A DNA stretch of 14,899 nt from Patescibacteria group bacterium (lineage in GTDB: Bacteria > Patescibacteriota > Gracilibacteria > UM-FILTER-43-11): NCBI GenBank assembly GCA_029260955.1, contig JAJDCF010000032.1, positions 1 through 14,899 on the forward strand, in the 5' to 3' direction. A model generated the notes under the pieces. It was not told where the DNA came from. It did no database searches and worked only from the letters and a program-made list of their open reading frames with translations. The translations under genes were made by a program, and so were the position numbers. This document shows positions 14,679 through 14,899 of this stretch, piece after piece (position 1 is the first letter of the stretch; each line of letters opens with the position of its first letter).

Positions 14679-14899
14679 ATGATCTCCAATGAGATCACTA
14701 ACCATTTCATCATGACTACAAACAAAGGATTCGGAAGTATTGGAAGAAGGGTACTAATAGATGCAATAGATATAGTCCTACCGGCATTTGCAGAAGACAA
14801 AGAGGCGGCTACAGAATTCGCAAGAACATTACTAGAAGACATACTGGAAGGTAGAAATAAAGATTTGAAAGGACGCTTTCTAGCTAAGGTTGAAGAACT
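14679..14899 (+). CDS. Partial small helical protein at window end, unknown function
   Basis: An open frame runs to the last base with no stop. Two starts are possible: ATG at 14679, 7 bases after the preceding stop, or ATG at 14712 (MTTNKGFGSIGRRVLIDAID onwards), 40 bases after it. The second avoids a hairpin that covers the first and gives a more protein-like N-terminus, while the first has a GAGAG run about 10 bases upstream. The visible residues are helical and acidic (EDKEAATEFARTLLEDILEG), ending KGRFLAKVEE. No family is recognised. Same direction and short gap place it in the transcription unit of the giant and pseudokinase-HTH genes. Confidence 0.6.
   Translation, partial: MISNEITNHFIMTTNKGFGSIGRRVLIDAIDIVLPAFAEDKEAATEFARTLLEDILEGRNKDLKGRFLAKVEE
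14680..14697 (+). repeat. Perfect 7-bp hairpin between the pseudokinase-HTH gene and the next gene
   Basis: TGATCTC (14680-14686) and GAGATCA (14691-14697) pair perfectly around the loop CAAT. There is no U run behind it, so it is not a standard terminator. It covers the first candidate start codon (14679) of the next gene and could tune its translation or mark an RNA processing site. Confidence 0.4.

Noticed and set aside
1..14899. UGA read as glycine (code of Gracilibacteria/Absconditabacteria)
   Set aside because: All genes are open without UGA, and UGA at 5812-5814 is a stop in a classical ATGA overlap.
1..14899. Mobile element, CRISPR array, tRNA or rRNA
   Set aside because: No transposase or integrase motifs, regularly spaced repeats, cloverleaf-like segments or rRNA-like sequence were seen.

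Overview
The window reads as a fragment of a low-to-moderate GC bacterial chromosome, most likely from the candidate phyla radiation (Patescibacteria). The main reason is a tandem set of small proteins with a signal peptide and two membrane helices, built like the type IV secretion pilin-like proteins (TrbC/VirB2 style) that these genomes carry in clusters. Other hints are many uncharacterised membrane or secreted proteins, very tight gene packing, and no Shine-Dalgarno motif in front of almost any gene. UGA acts as a stop at one clear ATGA junction, so the UGA=Gly code of Gracilibacteria/Absconditabacteria does not apply. A Peregrinibacteria-like origin is only a guess.

Left part (1-3547, minus strand): a run led by RmuC, followed by four pilin-like genes and the beginning of a fifth secreted protein that leaves the window at base 1. 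Gaps are 3-38 bases or short overlaps, so this looks like one transcription unit. Middle part (3617-7237, minus strand): six genes. Two are small soluble proteins of unknown function, each behind a recognisable promoter. Then come a membrane-anchored six-cysteine protein, a multi-pass membrane protein translationally coupled to a secreted transglutaminase-like protein with a C-terminal CFI-box, and a four-helix membrane protein. Together they look like a cell-envelope neighbourhood.

Right part (7401-14899, plus strand): divergent from the rest. A 99-residue protein has a near-consensus promoter overlaid by inverted repeats. Next comes a 1579-residue, largely helical protein with its own promoter and an embedded alpha/beta module around a GW-TGDCS motif. 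A 689-residue protein follows 19 bases later: it has a sigma-54-region-I-like Leu/Arg/Gln N-terminus, a protein-kinase-like domain that has lost both catalytic aspartates, and a string of helix-turn-helix-like units. The start of another small helical protein follows. The giant protein, the pseudokinase-HTH protein and this last gene are the best candidate for an undescribed system here, but nothing in the sequence fixes its function.

There is no stretch above 300 bases without a gene. I saw no tRNA, rRNA, CRISPR array, transposase or integrase.
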